Under the pieces are notes generated by a model that worked only from the letters and a program-made list of their open reading frames with translations, made no database searches and had not been told where the DNA came from. The translations under genes were made by a program, and so were the position numbers. Positions 1 to 8,769 of a DNA stretch of 64,000 nucleotides are shown here, piece after piece. This DNA is from Anaerolineaceae bacterium (GTDB lineage Bacteria > Chloroflexota > Anaerolineae > Anaerolineales > Anaerolineaceae), in the NCBI GenBank assembly GCA_016841445.1, contig JAENZD010000001.1, positions 744,001 through 808,000 of the forward strand, in the 5' to 3' direction. Every line of letters starts with the position of its first letter. The first letter of the stretch is position 1.

Positions 1-231
1 TCAGTGCTGCGGTTGACGGAAAGTATGGCTGAAGAATTGAAGTCATACAACATCCAGGTGAATTGCGTACTCCCTGGGACAATTGACACACCTGAAAATC
101 GGAAAGCGATGCCTAATACAGAACGATCAGAATGGGTGACCCCAGATCAGGTGGCAGGTGTTATTCGTTTCCTGGCATCACCAGCAGCTGATGGGATCAA
201 TGGTGCAGCTGTTCCCGTTTGCGGGGGATAG
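1..231 (+). CDS. SDR-family oxidoreductase, C-terminal fragment (cut by window edge)
   Basis: The open frame enters from the left edge and ends at TAG (229–231), leaving about 76 residues. It matches the C-terminal third of a short-chain dehydrogenase: a helix following the missing YxxxK, then [18 protein letters not shown], then [26 protein letters not shown], the usual cofactor-proximal PG.I.T element and terminal V.GG. The catalytic and Rossmann parts lie outside the window, so the substrate cannot be inferred. Its stop lies 5 nt from the stop of the convergent SDR gene on the other strand. Confidence 0.85.
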   Translation, partial: SVLRLTESMAEELKSYNIQVNCVLPGTIDTPENRKAMPNTERSEWVTPDQVAGVIRFLASPAADGINGAAVPVCGG

Positions 232-236
232 CTTCT

Positions 237-968
237 TTACAAGTATTGTCCGCCGTCGACTGTGAGGAAAGCGCCGGTAATGAAATCGCTTTGGATCAGG
301 TGAAGTGCATGGTGAGCGGCTATTTCTGGGCTTCCGGTGCGGTTCAGGGGAACATATTTGCTCGCATAGTTTTGCAAGTCAATATCCTCTTTACCAGCCA
401 GTGGCAGCATAACACCCAAACCGAGTGCGTTAACTGTGATCTGCGGCGCCAGCTCAAGCGCAAACATACGGGTCATTTCTACCAAAGCAAGCTTTGTCAG
501 GCGATATGCAAAGTGATCAGGGCGGTGCTGTAAGATCTGGGCATCAGCGATGTTGAGCACACGTCCCTCACGTCCTTCTGTTAGCTGCTTGGCAAATGCT
601 TTGGTGAGCAAGAATGGTGTCTCTAGGTTGATCTGGAACTGCTGTTCCCATGCCTCACGGCTGGTTTTTAAACCTTCACCGGGCAGGTAAATGGCAGCAT
701 TGTTAATCAGGATGTCAACACATTCAAAATGACGCTGAATTTGGGGAAATAATCCTTGCACTGATCCAATATGACTAAAATTTGCCTCAACTATGATGGC
801 TTTCACACCCAAAGACCTGGCTTTTCGTGCGGTTTCTTCAGCGGGTTTCTCAGAACTATTGTAATGAATGGCCAGATTGACACCTTTTTCTGCCAATGCC
901 AGCGCAAAGGCCTTTCCAAGCCGGATACCACCGCCGGTCACCAATGCAGTTTTATTCTTAAGATCCAT
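237..968 (-). CDS. Pteridine-reductase-like SDR (FolM/PTR1 type)
   Basis: This 243-residue NAD(P)H-dependent short-chain dehydrogenase probably reduces a dihydropterin or dihydrofolate. The dinucleotide motif is TGGGIRLG (11–18), the TGx3RxG form of pteridine reductases rather than the usual TGx3GxG. The strand that normally carries the catalytic Ser reads VLNIADAQ, with Asp142 where PTR1 also has Asp. NNAA is at 89–92 and the active-site Tyr155/Lys159 lie in YRLTK. I start at ATG 968 because AGAGGTGG precedes it; longer in-frame starts have no such site. It overlaps the end of the Lgt–HPPK gene by 11 nt, so it is translationally coupled to a folate enzyme. Family knowledge plus context make a pterin role likely; the exact substrate is inference. 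Confidence 0.75.
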   Translation of the reverse strand: MDLKNKTALVTGGGIRLGKAFALALAEKGVNLAIHYNSSEKPAEETARKARSLGVKAIIVEANFSHIGSVQGLFPQIQRHFECVDILINNAAIYLPGEGLKTSREAWEQQFQINLETPFLLTKAFAKQLTEGREGRVLNIADAQILQHRPDHFAYRLTKLALVEMTRMFALELAPQITVNALGLGVMLPLAGKEDIDLQNYASKYVPLNRTGSPEIAAHHALHLIQSDFITGAFLTVDGGQYL

Positions 969-2193
969 TTTCCACCTCTTCTGATAATTTAATTTCGGAT
1001 TTATCTGGACACTTCTCCGATATTTCTTGAATAGATCTTCCCGATGCCGGATGCCGAAAATCAGGGGCAATTTCTGAAAGCGGTTCAGCAATGTACCGAT
1101 ATCTTTCTATGTCCGGATCAGGGATGCTTATTGAGTGATATTTAAAAACATGTCCATCATAAGTCAGGATATCCAAATCGAGAGAAACTTTTCGTTTATT
1201 GCCCGGCAAGCGTTTGAAATTTTGTTCAATTGTTTTTAATTGTTTTATTAATTTAGGAAAGGTGTTAGCGGTTTCGATTTCAATAATTTGATTTAGAAAA
1301 TCCGCTGATTTCTCTCCAGCTTTTACATCTTTCGTTAGATAAATACTCGATAACCGGCGGACTTTGAACATGGCAGAAATTTGTTCGAGCGCAAGGACGA
1401 GGTTCTCCTGGGGATTCAAATTGGATCCCATGCTGATAAATACGCTGATATGTTTCTGCGGTTGATATCGGCGTTTATAGAAACCGAATAAACACCCTAG
1501 AAGGATAAATAAACTTAACAACTGGGGAATATCGATCATTGCGATTAATATTTTTTGCTCAATAAAAGCCCGGGTGAAAATTGTGATCAAACTGATGCCA
1601 GCTATGGTACTTAAGAATAAAAGGCCACTCTGGAAATACCCGGTCTGTTTTAATTGTGATGTTTTGAAGAAAAACCAAATCAACAAACCTATTCCCAGGA
1701 GTAAACCATAAATTTGAACTGGATGACGGTTTGTACCCCATAAAAGGATACCCCATGGAAGTTGGGTTGGCAGGCCAAATTGATCCCCGTTAGCTAGATT
1801 TGCTAGATGCAGACCACCGAACAAGAATATGATCAAAGGGGTGAGCGTATCCAGTGTTGGCCATAAAGGCAGATGGTTTCTCTGGGCGGTGATCAAAGCT
1901 GTGAGAACACCTGTTAGTAATCCAAAACTGGTATTCAACATTGTGGGGGATAAAGTAAAAATACTGAGGGGCCTGGCCAGAAAGGTTTCAGGATTCTGTA
2001 AGAAAAATCCGATCCTAGCACCTATGACACCAACCAGTAATCCGAGCAGGATACTGTTTTCTAAGACATCACCATTAGTTCCTAATGATTTTGCAAATTT
2101 ACCAGTGATCCATAGGCCAACCCAAATGCTGAGTATCAGGATCAAACCTGCAGCCTGTACCGCAAGTGGACCGATTTCAATAATTGGAAACAT
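958..2193 (-). CDS. folK: Fusion of Lgt-like membrane domain with HPPK (FolK)
   Basis: This 411-residue protein has two parts. Residues 1–240 are a polytopic membrane domain resembling prolipoprotein diacylglyceryl transferase: GARIGFF (58–64), ANLANGDQFGLPT (131–143), HPVQIYGLLLG (157–167) and a final helix pair. Residues 249–395 are 6-hydroxymethyl-7,8-dihydropterin pyrophosphokinase: ISMGSNLNPQEN, SLDLDILTYDG with catalytic DLD, and IAEPLSEIAPDFRHPASG. HPPK looks intact and would make the pyrophosphorylated pterin for folate synthesis at the inner membrane face. The Lgt part looks degenerate: by eye the positions of E. coli His103 and Arg143 carry Phe/Ser and His. A membrane-anchor role is my inference. 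It sits 13 nt after the thioredoxin gene in one operon. Confidence 0.85.
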   Translation of the reverse strand: MFPIIEIGPLAVQAAGLILILSIWVGLWITGKFAKSLGTNGDVLENSILLGLLVGVIGARIGFFLQNPETFLARPLSIFTLSPTMLNTSFGLLTGVLTALITAQRNHLPLWPTLDTLTPLIIFLFGGLHLANLANGDQFGLPTQLPWGILLWGTNRHPVQIYGLLLGIGLLIWFFFKTSQLKQTGYFQSGLLFLSTIAGISLITIFTRAFIEQKILIAMIDIPQLLSLFILLGCLFGFYKRRYQPQKHISVFISMGSNLNPQENLVLALEQISAMFKVRRLSSIYLTKDVKAGEKSADFLNQIIEIETANTFPKLIKQLKTIEQNFKRLPGNKRKVSLDLDILTYDGHVFKYHSISIPDPDIERYRYIAEPLSEIAPDFRHPASGRSIQEISEKCPDKSEIKLSEEVENGS

Positions 2194-2206
2194 TTATTTA
2201 ACCTCT

Positions 2207-2761
2207 CTAATTTTCATCTACAAGGAGCTGATCTAGCTTGCTGCGCAGCAATGCGTCGCTCATCCCGGACCCGATCACGACATCAAGAACATCCCCATCA
2301 GGACCAATCAGGACTGAAGTCGGCAGGGCGTGGGTTTTATAATCACTGGCAGTTAAACCGTCCTCATCGATCAAAAACGGAAATGTATAATTTTGTTCTT
2401 CAAAATAGTTGATCGCAGTGAGATAAGAATCCTGGTATGTCGTATTAATTGCTAAAATTTCAAATCCACGAGAGGCGTAATCCTCATAAACTGTTTGAAG
2501 CCCCGGCATCGTGCGCTTACATACGGAACACCAGGATGCCCAAAAAATAACAAGGACTGGCTGTCCTTCATAATCGGACAAGGATAAGACTTGACCTCCT
2601 GGTGTATTTAAACTGAAATTTGGCGCGGAAAAACCAGGATACGGTGCAGCTATAGTTGATTCTCCTGATGTGCTTGGGAATAATAGCGGTGTTAGCACAA
2701 ACCAGGTTAAACTTACCAATAGAACACTGATAGCGATAATGATAAAAGTTTTCTTTTTCAC
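2207..2761 (-). CDS. Membrane-anchored TlpA/ResA-like thioredoxin
   Basis: This 184-residue protein has one N-terminal membrane helix (5–27) followed by an extracytoplasmic AhpC/TSA-Redoxin thioredoxin fold. The active site is WCSVC (Cys78, Cys81), and the cis-proline loop is HALPTSVLIGPDG. Family members reduce disulfides outside the cell, for example during cytochrome c maturation or repair. No cytochrome genes are nearby; instead it heads an operon with the Lgt–HPPK fusion and the pteridine reductase. The partner is therefore unknown. An AT-rich spacer of about 140 bp separates it from the divergent transketolase gene. Confidence 0.85.
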   Translation of the reverse strand: MKKKTFIIIAISVLLVSLTWFVLTPLLFPSTSGESTIAAPYPGFSAPNFSLNTPGGQVLSLSDYEGQPVLVIFWASWCSVCKRTMPGLQTVYEDYASRGFEILAINTTYQDSYLTAINYFEEQNYTFPFLIDEDGLTASDYKTHALPTSVLIGPDGDVLDVVIGSGMSDALLRSKLDQLLVDEN

Positions 2762-2902
2762 AAATTACCTCAATTTTGTTTGAAATATTGAACTTTAATT
2801 TTTCTGATTAATTATAGATGATTAATCCAAACTATTCTATTAGGAGCATTGAAGTGTTCACGTGGTAAAATGGATTGGATTATCAATGAAAGGATTTTAT
2901 TC

Positions 2903-4921
2903 ATGACCAACGACCAACTTCAATCAAAAGCCATTAATTCAATCAAGTTCTTATCTGTGGACGGTGTTCAAACCGCCAAGTCAGGGCATCCAGGATTGCC
3001 CATGGGTGATTCGGGTATTGCTTATACTTTATGGATGCGTCAACTTCGCTTCAATCCAAAAAATCCAAAATGGTTTAATCGGGAACGTTTTATTTTGTCC
3101 GGGGGCCACGGCTCGATGCTGCTTTACACAATGCTTCACCTTACCGGCTATGATATCTCAATTGATGATCTGGCATCTTTCAGGCAATGGGAAAGCATCA
3201 CCCCGGGCCATCCTGAATACGGAATGACACCTGGCGTGGAAGTGACAACAGGGCCGTTGGGACAGGGTTTTGCGAATGGTGTGGGAATGGCGATTGCAGA
3301 ATCCCATATGGCTGCTGAATTCAACCGTCCTGGCTTTTCGATCGTGGACCATTATACGTTTGCGATAGTTACCGATGGCGACCTTATGGAAGGTGTTTCT
3401 TCTGAGGCGGCGTCTTTGGCAGGGCATCTCAAGCTTGGAAAACTGATTTATTTTTATGATGATAACCGGATTTCGATTGACGGCAGTACTGATTTAGCAT
3501 TTACAGAAGATCGAGCAGCCAGGTTCAAGGCCTACGGCTGGCATGTCTCGTTTGTTAATGATCCTTTTGATATTGAAGCGCTCTCTCAAGCAGTAGAAGA
3601 TGCCAAAGTTGATCAGAGGCCATCTTTAATTGTCGTTCGGACGACCATTGGTCATGGACTGCCGACTGTCGGCGGTACGGAAGAAGCTCACGGATCACCT
3701 CCTGGTTGGGAAGAGATTAAACAGGCGAAAGAGAATGCGGATTGGCCTGTTGAACCCAAATTCTATGTTCCAGACGATGTCAAGGAACATTTTCTGACGA
3801 AAGTTGAAGACGGCCAGGTTTTAGAGGCGGAATGGGAAGCGCTGCTTGCGTCTTATCGAGAAAAATATCCTGATCTGGCAGAAGAATTAGTGCGTCGCCT
3901 TGAGGGTGGATTACCTGAAGATTGGGAATCGGCATTGCCAGTCTTCCCTGCTGACGAAAAAGGGATGGCATCACGCGCGGCGTCAGGTGAGGTCCTCAAT
4001 GCCCTGGCGAAGAAAATTCCAGAACTTATGGGTGGTTCAGCTGACCTCGCGCCATCGAATAAGACATGGATAAATAATGAAAAAGCTTTTCAGGCAGATT
4101 CGCAAGAAGGGCGAAATATGCACTTTGGGGTCCGTGAGAATGCCATGGGCTCGATTATTAATGGGATGGCAGTGCACGGGGGATTGATTCCTTATGGCGG
4201 AACATTCCTGGTGTTCTCCGATTATATGCGCCCTGCCTTGCGGCTTTCAGGATTATCTCATTATCCCTCAATCTGGATATTCACACATGACTCTATCGGC
4301 GTCGGTGAGGATGGCCCGACCCATCAACCGGTAGAACACGCTGCAGGTCTTCGCATCATCCCAAACCTGGTCACAATCCGGCCAGGGGACGCCAATGAAA
4401 CTGCACAAGCCTGGGGGTTCGCAATAAAACACAGGGAACCTACCGCGATCTTACTGTCCCGTCAAAATCTGCCAACAATCGACCGTGAAAAGTTTGGCGA
4501 GGCAGATGGATTAATGCGTGGGGCATATGTGTTGGCGGATATGGGCGAAGGGGATCCGGAATTGATCTTGATGGCATCCGGTTCAGAGGTTGATTTGATC
4601 CTGCGAGCTGCTGGAAATTTGGCGGCTGAAGGCGTGAATGTCCGAATAGTATCTTTCCCGAGCTGGGAATTGTTTGAGCGTCAGGATCAGGCCTATCGTG
4701 ATTCGATTTTGCCGCCTTCAGTGACTGCCCGTTTAGCTGTTGAAGCCGGTACCACATTTGGATGGGAACGCTGGACAGGTGACAAGGGCAGCGTGATTGG
4801 ACTTGACCATTATGGCGCTTCAGCACCTGGGAACCTCGTCATGCAAAAGTTCGGCTTTACTGTTGCGCATGTGATCGAAGAATCCCTCGCACTATTGCGC
4901 AATCATGCAGCCAGCAAGTAG
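2903..4921 (+). CDS. tkt: Transketolase
   Basis: This 672-residue ThDP enzyme transfers two-carbon ketol units between pentose and hexose phosphates. It shows the N-terminal SGHPGLPMG segment, the ThDP/metal motif around [19 protein letters not shown] with DDN downstream, the pyrimidine domain ([37 protein letters not shown]) and the C-terminal domain. Full length is normal for the family. I use ATG 2903, which follows AAAGGA; an in-frame upstream ATG (2870) lacks a site. It begins a pentose-phosphate set with rpiB and tal–pgi immediately downstream. Confidence 0.95.
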   Translation: MTNDQLQSKAINSIKFLSVDGVQTAKSGHPGLPMGDSGIAYTLWMRQLRFNPKNPKWFNRERFILSGGHGSMLLYTMLHLTGYDISIDDLASFRQWESITPGHPEYGMTPGVEVTTGPLGQGFANGVGMAIAESHMAAEFNRPGFSIVDHYTFAIVTDGDLMEGVSSEAASLAGHLKLGKLIYFYDDNRISIDGSTDLAFTEDRAARFKAYGWHVSFVNDPFDIEALSQAVEDAKVDQRPSLIVVRTTIGHGLPTVGGTEEAHGSPPGWEEIKQAKENADWPVEPKFYVPDDVKEHFLTKVEDGQVLEAEWEALLASYREKYPDLAEELVRRLEGGLPEDWESALPVFPADEKGMASRAASGEVLNALAKKIPELMGGSADLAPSNKTWINNEKAFQADSQEGRNMHFGVRENAMGSIINGMAVHGGLIPYGGTFLVFSDYMRPALRLSGLSHYPSIWIFTHDSIGVGEDGPTHQPVEHAAGLRIIPNLVTIRPGDANETAQAWGFAIKHREPTAILLSRQNLPTIDREKFGEADGLMRGAYVLADMGEGDPELILMASGSEVDLILRAAGNLAAEGVNVRIVSFPSWELFERQDQAYRDSILPPSVTARLAVEAGTTFGWERWTGDKGSVIGLDHYGASAPGNLVMQKFGFTVAHVIEESLALLRNHAASK

Positions 4922-4958
4922 GATTAAAAGTAACGAAAATAATGAAAGGTGATTATAG

Positions 4959-5426
4959 ATGAAAGTAGCTGTTTCTTCAGATCACGCTGGTTTTCCACTC
5001 AAACAAACAGTGATTGATGCATTGGAAGCGTTAGGACATACACCGATTGATTTAGGAACCGACTCACTCGAGAGTGTTGATTATCCAGATTTCGCTGAGA
5101 AGGCAGGGCAGGCGATTGTGGATGGACGCTGTGAACGCGCAGTTGTTATTTGCGGTTCTGGCGTTGGTGCCTGTATCGCTGGAAATAAGATGGTGGGTGT
5201 CTATGCTTGCTTATGTCATGATACATATTCTGCTGCACAGGGTGTAGAACATGACCAGATGAACATGCTCTGCCTGGGCGCACGTATCATCGGGTCCGAA
5301 CTTGCAAAAGAGATCGTTAAAGCCTTTGTAGCTGCTCAACCCTCAACAGACCCACGTCACCTGCGCCGAGTAGGAAAAATCAGGAAAATTGAAAATCGAG
5401 AATTGAAAGGTCCTTTAAATGAGTAG
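4959..5426 (+). CDS. rpiB: Ribose-5-phosphate isomerase B
   Basis: This 155-residue RpiB/LacAB family isomerase interconverts ribose-5-P and ribulose-5-P. Diagnostic segments are VSSDHAGFPLK near the N-terminus, CGSGVGACIAGNK (the phosphate/active-site loop) and the conserved NMLCLGARIIG. It lies 37 nt after transketolase, and its last 8 nt overlap the tal–pgi start, so the three genes are probably one transcript. RpiB members can also act on other aldose phosphates, but the transketolase/transaldolase context supports the pentose phosphate role. Confidence 0.95.
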   Translation: MKVAVSSDHAGFPLKQTVIDALEALGHTPIDLGTDSLESVDYPDFAEKAGQAIVDGRCERAVVICGSGVGACIAGNKMVGVYACLCHDTYSAAQGVEHDQMNMLCLGARIIGSELAKEIVKAFVAAQPSTDPRHLRRVGKIRKIENRELKGPLNE

Positions 5427-8193
5427 CGCTATTAAACTAAAATTATTGGGTCAATCTGTTTGGTACGACAATGTTAGCCGATCCTTGATCAAAGATGGAT
5501 CTTTTAAACGAATGATCGAGTGCCGCGAAATTTACGGGGTAACATCAAACCCATCAATTTTTATGAAGGCTATTACAACAACAAATGATTATGATGCAGA
5601 TATCCAAACCCTGACCTGGGCAGGATTGAAACCATTAGGTGTTTTTTACAAATTGGCCATCCGGGATATTCAAGACGTTGCAGATCTTTTCCGCCCGTAT
5701 TATGATGCCAGCAAGGGAACGGATGGCTTTGTATGTTTAGAAGTCAACCCGGACCTGGCGCATGATACTCAGGGGACAATCGATGAGGCTAAATGGTTGT
5801 GGTCAGAAGTGGACCGGCCGAATTTAATGGTAAAAATTCCCGGTACGAAGGCTGGACTTCCAGCGATCACAGAAGCGATTGCATCCGGAATCAATGTCAA
5901 TGTGACTTTGATATTCTCGAGGCAGCGCTATAAAGAGGTTATGAAAGCATATCTCGATGGTATCCAGAAACGGGTGGAAGCGGGTAAAGATGTCGGCCAA
6001 ATTGCTTCTGTTGCCTCATTCTTCGTGTCAAGGTTAGAATCTATTGCTGATGATCACTTGAACAAGCTCATTGATAATGGTGGGAAAGATGCTAAGAAAG
6101 CCAAACAAATCCTGGGTAAGATTGCTGTTGCTAATACCCGGCTAGCTTACAAAGCCTATGAGGAATTTTTCGGAAGCGAACAGTATAGAGCCCTTGCTAA
6201 ATCTGGTGCACAGAAACAAAGACCGCTCTGGGCTTCAACCGGCACTAAAGATCCAAGCTATGATGATATCAAATATGTGAAAGAGCTTGTAGCTGAAAAT
6301 ACCATCAACACGTTACCGCCCGACACATTTGAAAAATATCTTGACCATGGCGAACCCTCGATAACAATCTATGATAATTTAGCTCAAGCTGAAAGGGAGA
6401 TTGAACAACTTGAAGCGCTTGGGATTTCGTTGGATGACCTGACTCAAACATTAGAAGATCAGGGTGTGGAAAAATTCTCTGATGCTTTCCATAAATTGCT
6501 TTCTGCCATTCAGGACCACCAGGAGAAATTCCTGATGGGCATGGATGCGTTAAAAGAAGCGATGAAGGATCAAGTAAAAGAATTTGAAGCGGAAAAGGCG
6601 GTTTCGCGCATGTTCCGGAATGATCCGACCCTTTGGACGGATGCACCTGAGGATAAAAAAGTCATCCAAACAAGATTAGGATGGTTAAACCTCCCGTATG
6701 AAAGTGAAGCATTGATCTCTGAATTGACCCAGTTTGCTGACTCATGCAAGGCGGATGGAATCGAGCAGGTCTTACTGCTGGGAATGGGTGGTTCTTCGCT
6801 GGCACCGGAAACCCTGCAGACAGTTTTTCGAGACGCTGTTAATGGGATGTCCTTAAAGATCCTTGATTCGACTGTCCCTGGACAGGTTAAAGAAGCAGAA
6901 TCCTGGGTCGACTACAAGAGAACCCTGTTCATCGTCGCCAGCAAATCGGGGACAACTTCGGAAACGATCTCAATGTTCCAGTACTTCTGGGCAAAATCTA
7001 AACCAATTTTGGGAGATGAACGGCCAGATCATTTTATCGCTATCACGGATCCCGGCAGCAAACTGGCAGTACTTGGAAAAACATCAGGTTTCCGAGCTGT
7101 ATTCACAGCAAATCCAAACGTTGGCGGAAGATATTCTGTGCTCAGCCATTTTGGCCTTGTCCCAGCGGCATTGATGGGAATTGACCTTAAATACTTATTG
7201 AACAGAGCTCAAAACACACAAGACAGGTGTTCCAAACCTGGTGAAATCAATCTGAATGCAGGTGCATTACTGGGAATTATGCTGGGTTTAGCGGGAGCAA
7301 AAGGTCAGGATAAATTAACCATTATTGCAGACCCAACGCTTGAACCTATGAGTGCCTGGTTGGAGCAATTGTTAGCTGAGAGCAGTGGAAAAGACGGGCA
7401 CGGTATTGTCCCTGTCGCAGAAGAGCCAATGGTTGATGTCCACATCTATCAGAAAGACAGGTTGTTTGCCTATCTTCGGGATTCTGGTGGGCTTGATTCG
7501 TTTGTTGATGATCTTCGCAGCGCTGGCCATCCGGTCGTGATCCTGAATATTGAAGTTCTATATGATCTGGGCTCACAATTTTATCTCTGGGAAATTGCTG
7601 TCGCACTGGCCTGCAGCATCCTGGGTGTGAATGCATTCGATCAACCAAATGTCCAGGACAGTAAGGACCGGACGAAAAACAAGATTTCTCATTTTATTGA
7701 GAAGGGGCATCTGGAAGAATATCGACCTATTTGGGAAAAAGACCATCACCAGGTGTTTGGGCATGCCTTTGACGGGATAGAAGACTGCGCTACTCTTTCT
7801 GAGGTACTCGGCCGGTTTACTTCACTGAGTGAACCTGGAGATTACATAGCGATCAATGCCTACCTCCCGCGTAATGATGAGACGGTCACGAGCTTATCGA
7901 TCCTCAGAAAACACATTTTGGAAACAACAAAACGGGCTACAACATTGGGTTTTGGACCCCGGTTCCTGCATTCAACCGGTCAACTTCACAAAGGCGGTGC
8001 CAATAATGGTCTGTTCATCCAGATAACGCAGGATGATTCAACCGATATTGATATCCCAGGACAAGGTTTTTCCTTTGGTGTGTTGGCAAGGGCGCAGGCT
8101 CAGGGTGACCTGGATGCCTTACTGGCTAAAGATCGTCGTGCAATCAGGTTTCACCTCAAAGCAGACGATACGTTGGATATTTTGAGAAAATAA
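5419..8193 (+). CDS. tal-pgi: Bifunctional transaldolase / glucose-6-phosphate isomerase
   Basis: This 924-residue fusion joins two sugar-phosphate enzymes. Residues 1–370 are transaldolase: GVTSNPSIFMKA, the Schiff-base lysine 139 in LMVKIPGT, and ASVASFFVSRLE. From about residue 385 onward it is a Pgi/SIS-type isomerase: LLLGMGGSSLAPETL, VASKSGTTSETISMF and GGRYSVLSHFGLVPAAL. The arrangement is known from other bacteria and couples the oxidative or non-oxidative pentose pathway to glycolysis. The start ATG follows AAAGGT and overlaps rpiB. A hairpin with a T-rich tail at 8221–8257 ends the unit. A second, unrelated cupin-type PGI occurs at 44438–45013. Confidence 0.93.
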   Translation: MSSAIKLKLLGQSVWYDNVSRSLIKDGSFKRMIECREIYGVTSNPSIFMKAITTTNDYDADIQTLTWAGLKPLGVFYKLAIRDIQDVADLFRPYYDASKGTDGFVCLEVNPDLAHDTQGTIDEAKWLWSEVDRPNLMVKIPGTKAGLPAITEAIASGINVNVTLIFSRQRYKEVMKAYLDGIQKRVEAGKDVGQIASVASFFVSRLESIADDHLNKLIDNGGKDAKKAKQILGKIAVANTRLAYKAYEEFFGSEQYRALAKSGAQKQRPLWASTGTKDPSYDDIKYVKELVAENTINTLPPDTFEKYLDHGEPSITIYDNLAQAEREIEQLEALGISLDDLTQTLEDQGVEKFSDAFHKLLSAIQDHQEKFLMGMDALKEAMKDQVKEFEAEKAVSRMFRNDPTLWTDAPEDKKVIQTRLGWLNLPYESEALISELTQFADSCKADGIEQVLLLGMGGSSLAPETLQTVFRDAVNGMSLKILDSTVPGQVKEAESWVDYKRTLFIVASKSGTTSETISMFQYFWAKSKPILGDERPDHFIAITDPGSKLAVLGKTSGFRAVFTANPNVGGRYSVLSHFGLVPAALMGIDLKYLLNRAQNTQDRCSKPGEINLNAGALLGIMLGLAGAKGQDKLTIIADPTLEPMSAWLEQLLAESSGKDGHGIVPVAEEPMVDVHIYQKDRLFAYLRDSGGLDSFVDDLRSAGHPVVILNIEVLYDLGSQFYLWEIAVALACSILGVNAFDQPNVQDSKDRTKNKISHFIEKGHLEEYRPIWEKDHHQVFGHAFDGIEDCATLSEVLGRFTSLSEPGDYIAINAYLPRNDETVTSLSILRKHILETTKRATTLGFGPRFLHSTGQLHKGGANNGLFIQITQDDSTDIDIPGQGFSFGVLARAQAQGDLDALLAKDRRAIRFHLKADDTLDILRK

Positions 8194-8220
8194 GTTCCTA
8201 ACCGATTAATCTCAAGCTCC

Positions 8221-8257
8221 AATTCCCGATCTTGGTTACAAGGCCGGGAATTTTTAT
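8221..8257 (+). terminator. Intrinsic terminator after tal–pgi
   Basis: AATTCCCG (8221–8228) pairs with CGGGAATT (8245–8252) across a 16-nt loop and runs into TTTATTCTT. It lies 27 nt past the tal–pgi stop. Confidence 0.6.
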
Positions 8258-8275
8258 TCTTGCTCGAGAATAATG

Positions 8276-8281
8276 TATAAT
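8276..8281 (+). promoter_or_regulatory. Possible -10 element for ruvX–mltG
   Basis: A perfect TATAAT lies 57 nt before the ruvX start and just beyond the tal–pgi terminator. I see no convincing -35 hexamer at 16–18 nt (TTTATT is the best), so this is tentative. Confidence 0.35.
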
Positions 8282-8337
8282 TTTGATATGTATGTTTTTG
8301 GCCCCGAGAATATAAATTCATTGAATTTGGTTGAACG

Positions 8338-8769
8338 ATGAAAGTATTGGCTGTTGACCCTGGTGATAAAAGGATAGGTTTGGCGATCAGCGATCCCACC
8401 GGGACGATATCACGTCCTTTGATGGTACTCAAACATGTGTCGCGTGAAAAGGATGCTGAAAAGATCACAGAAATAGCACAGCAGGAAGCGGTTGGTTTGA
8501 TCGTTGTGGGGTGGGCGCTGGATTCCGTTGGGGAAGTTGGTCCGCAAGCCCGGAAATCTGAGCGTTTGGCTGATCTCATTCGTCGGAAATGCACAATATC
8601 TGTTAAGTTGTGGGATGAAAGTGATACAACCCAACTTGCTGTAGAAAGCAGAATTAAATTAGGTGTATCACGAAAAAAACGTAAAGGTCACCTGGATGAT
8701 TTGGCAGCCAGCATCCTGCTCCAGGATTTTTTGATTCAAAATGAGGATCTGATTTCGGAAGATGACTGA
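8338..8769 (+). CDS. ruvX: Putative pre-16S rRNA nuclease / Holliday junction resolvase RuvX (YqgF)
   Basis: This 143-residue RNase H-like nuclease has the expected acidic residues: VDPGDKRIGLAISDP with the first Asp, IVVGWALDSVGEVGPQA (the family usually has VGLP) and HLDDLAASILLQDFL with the last Asp pair. YqgF proteins process the 16S rRNA 5' end and have been linked to recombination. The VGW variant is a small deviation from VGLP. No strong ribosome site precedes ATG 8338. Its end overlaps mltG by 8 nt, so the two are coupled. Confidence 0.85.
   Translation: MKVLAVDPGDKRIGLAISDPTGTISRPLMVLKHVSREKDAEKITEIAQQEAVGLIVVGWALDSVGEVGPQARKSERLADLIRRKCTISVKLWDESDTTQLAVESRIKLGVSRKKRKGHLDDLAASILLQDFLIQNEDLISEDD

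Noticed and set aside
8151-8594. 147-residue minus-strand frame over the ruvX start
   Set aside because: It is antisense to tal–pgi, the terminator and ruvX, with no recognisable motif.
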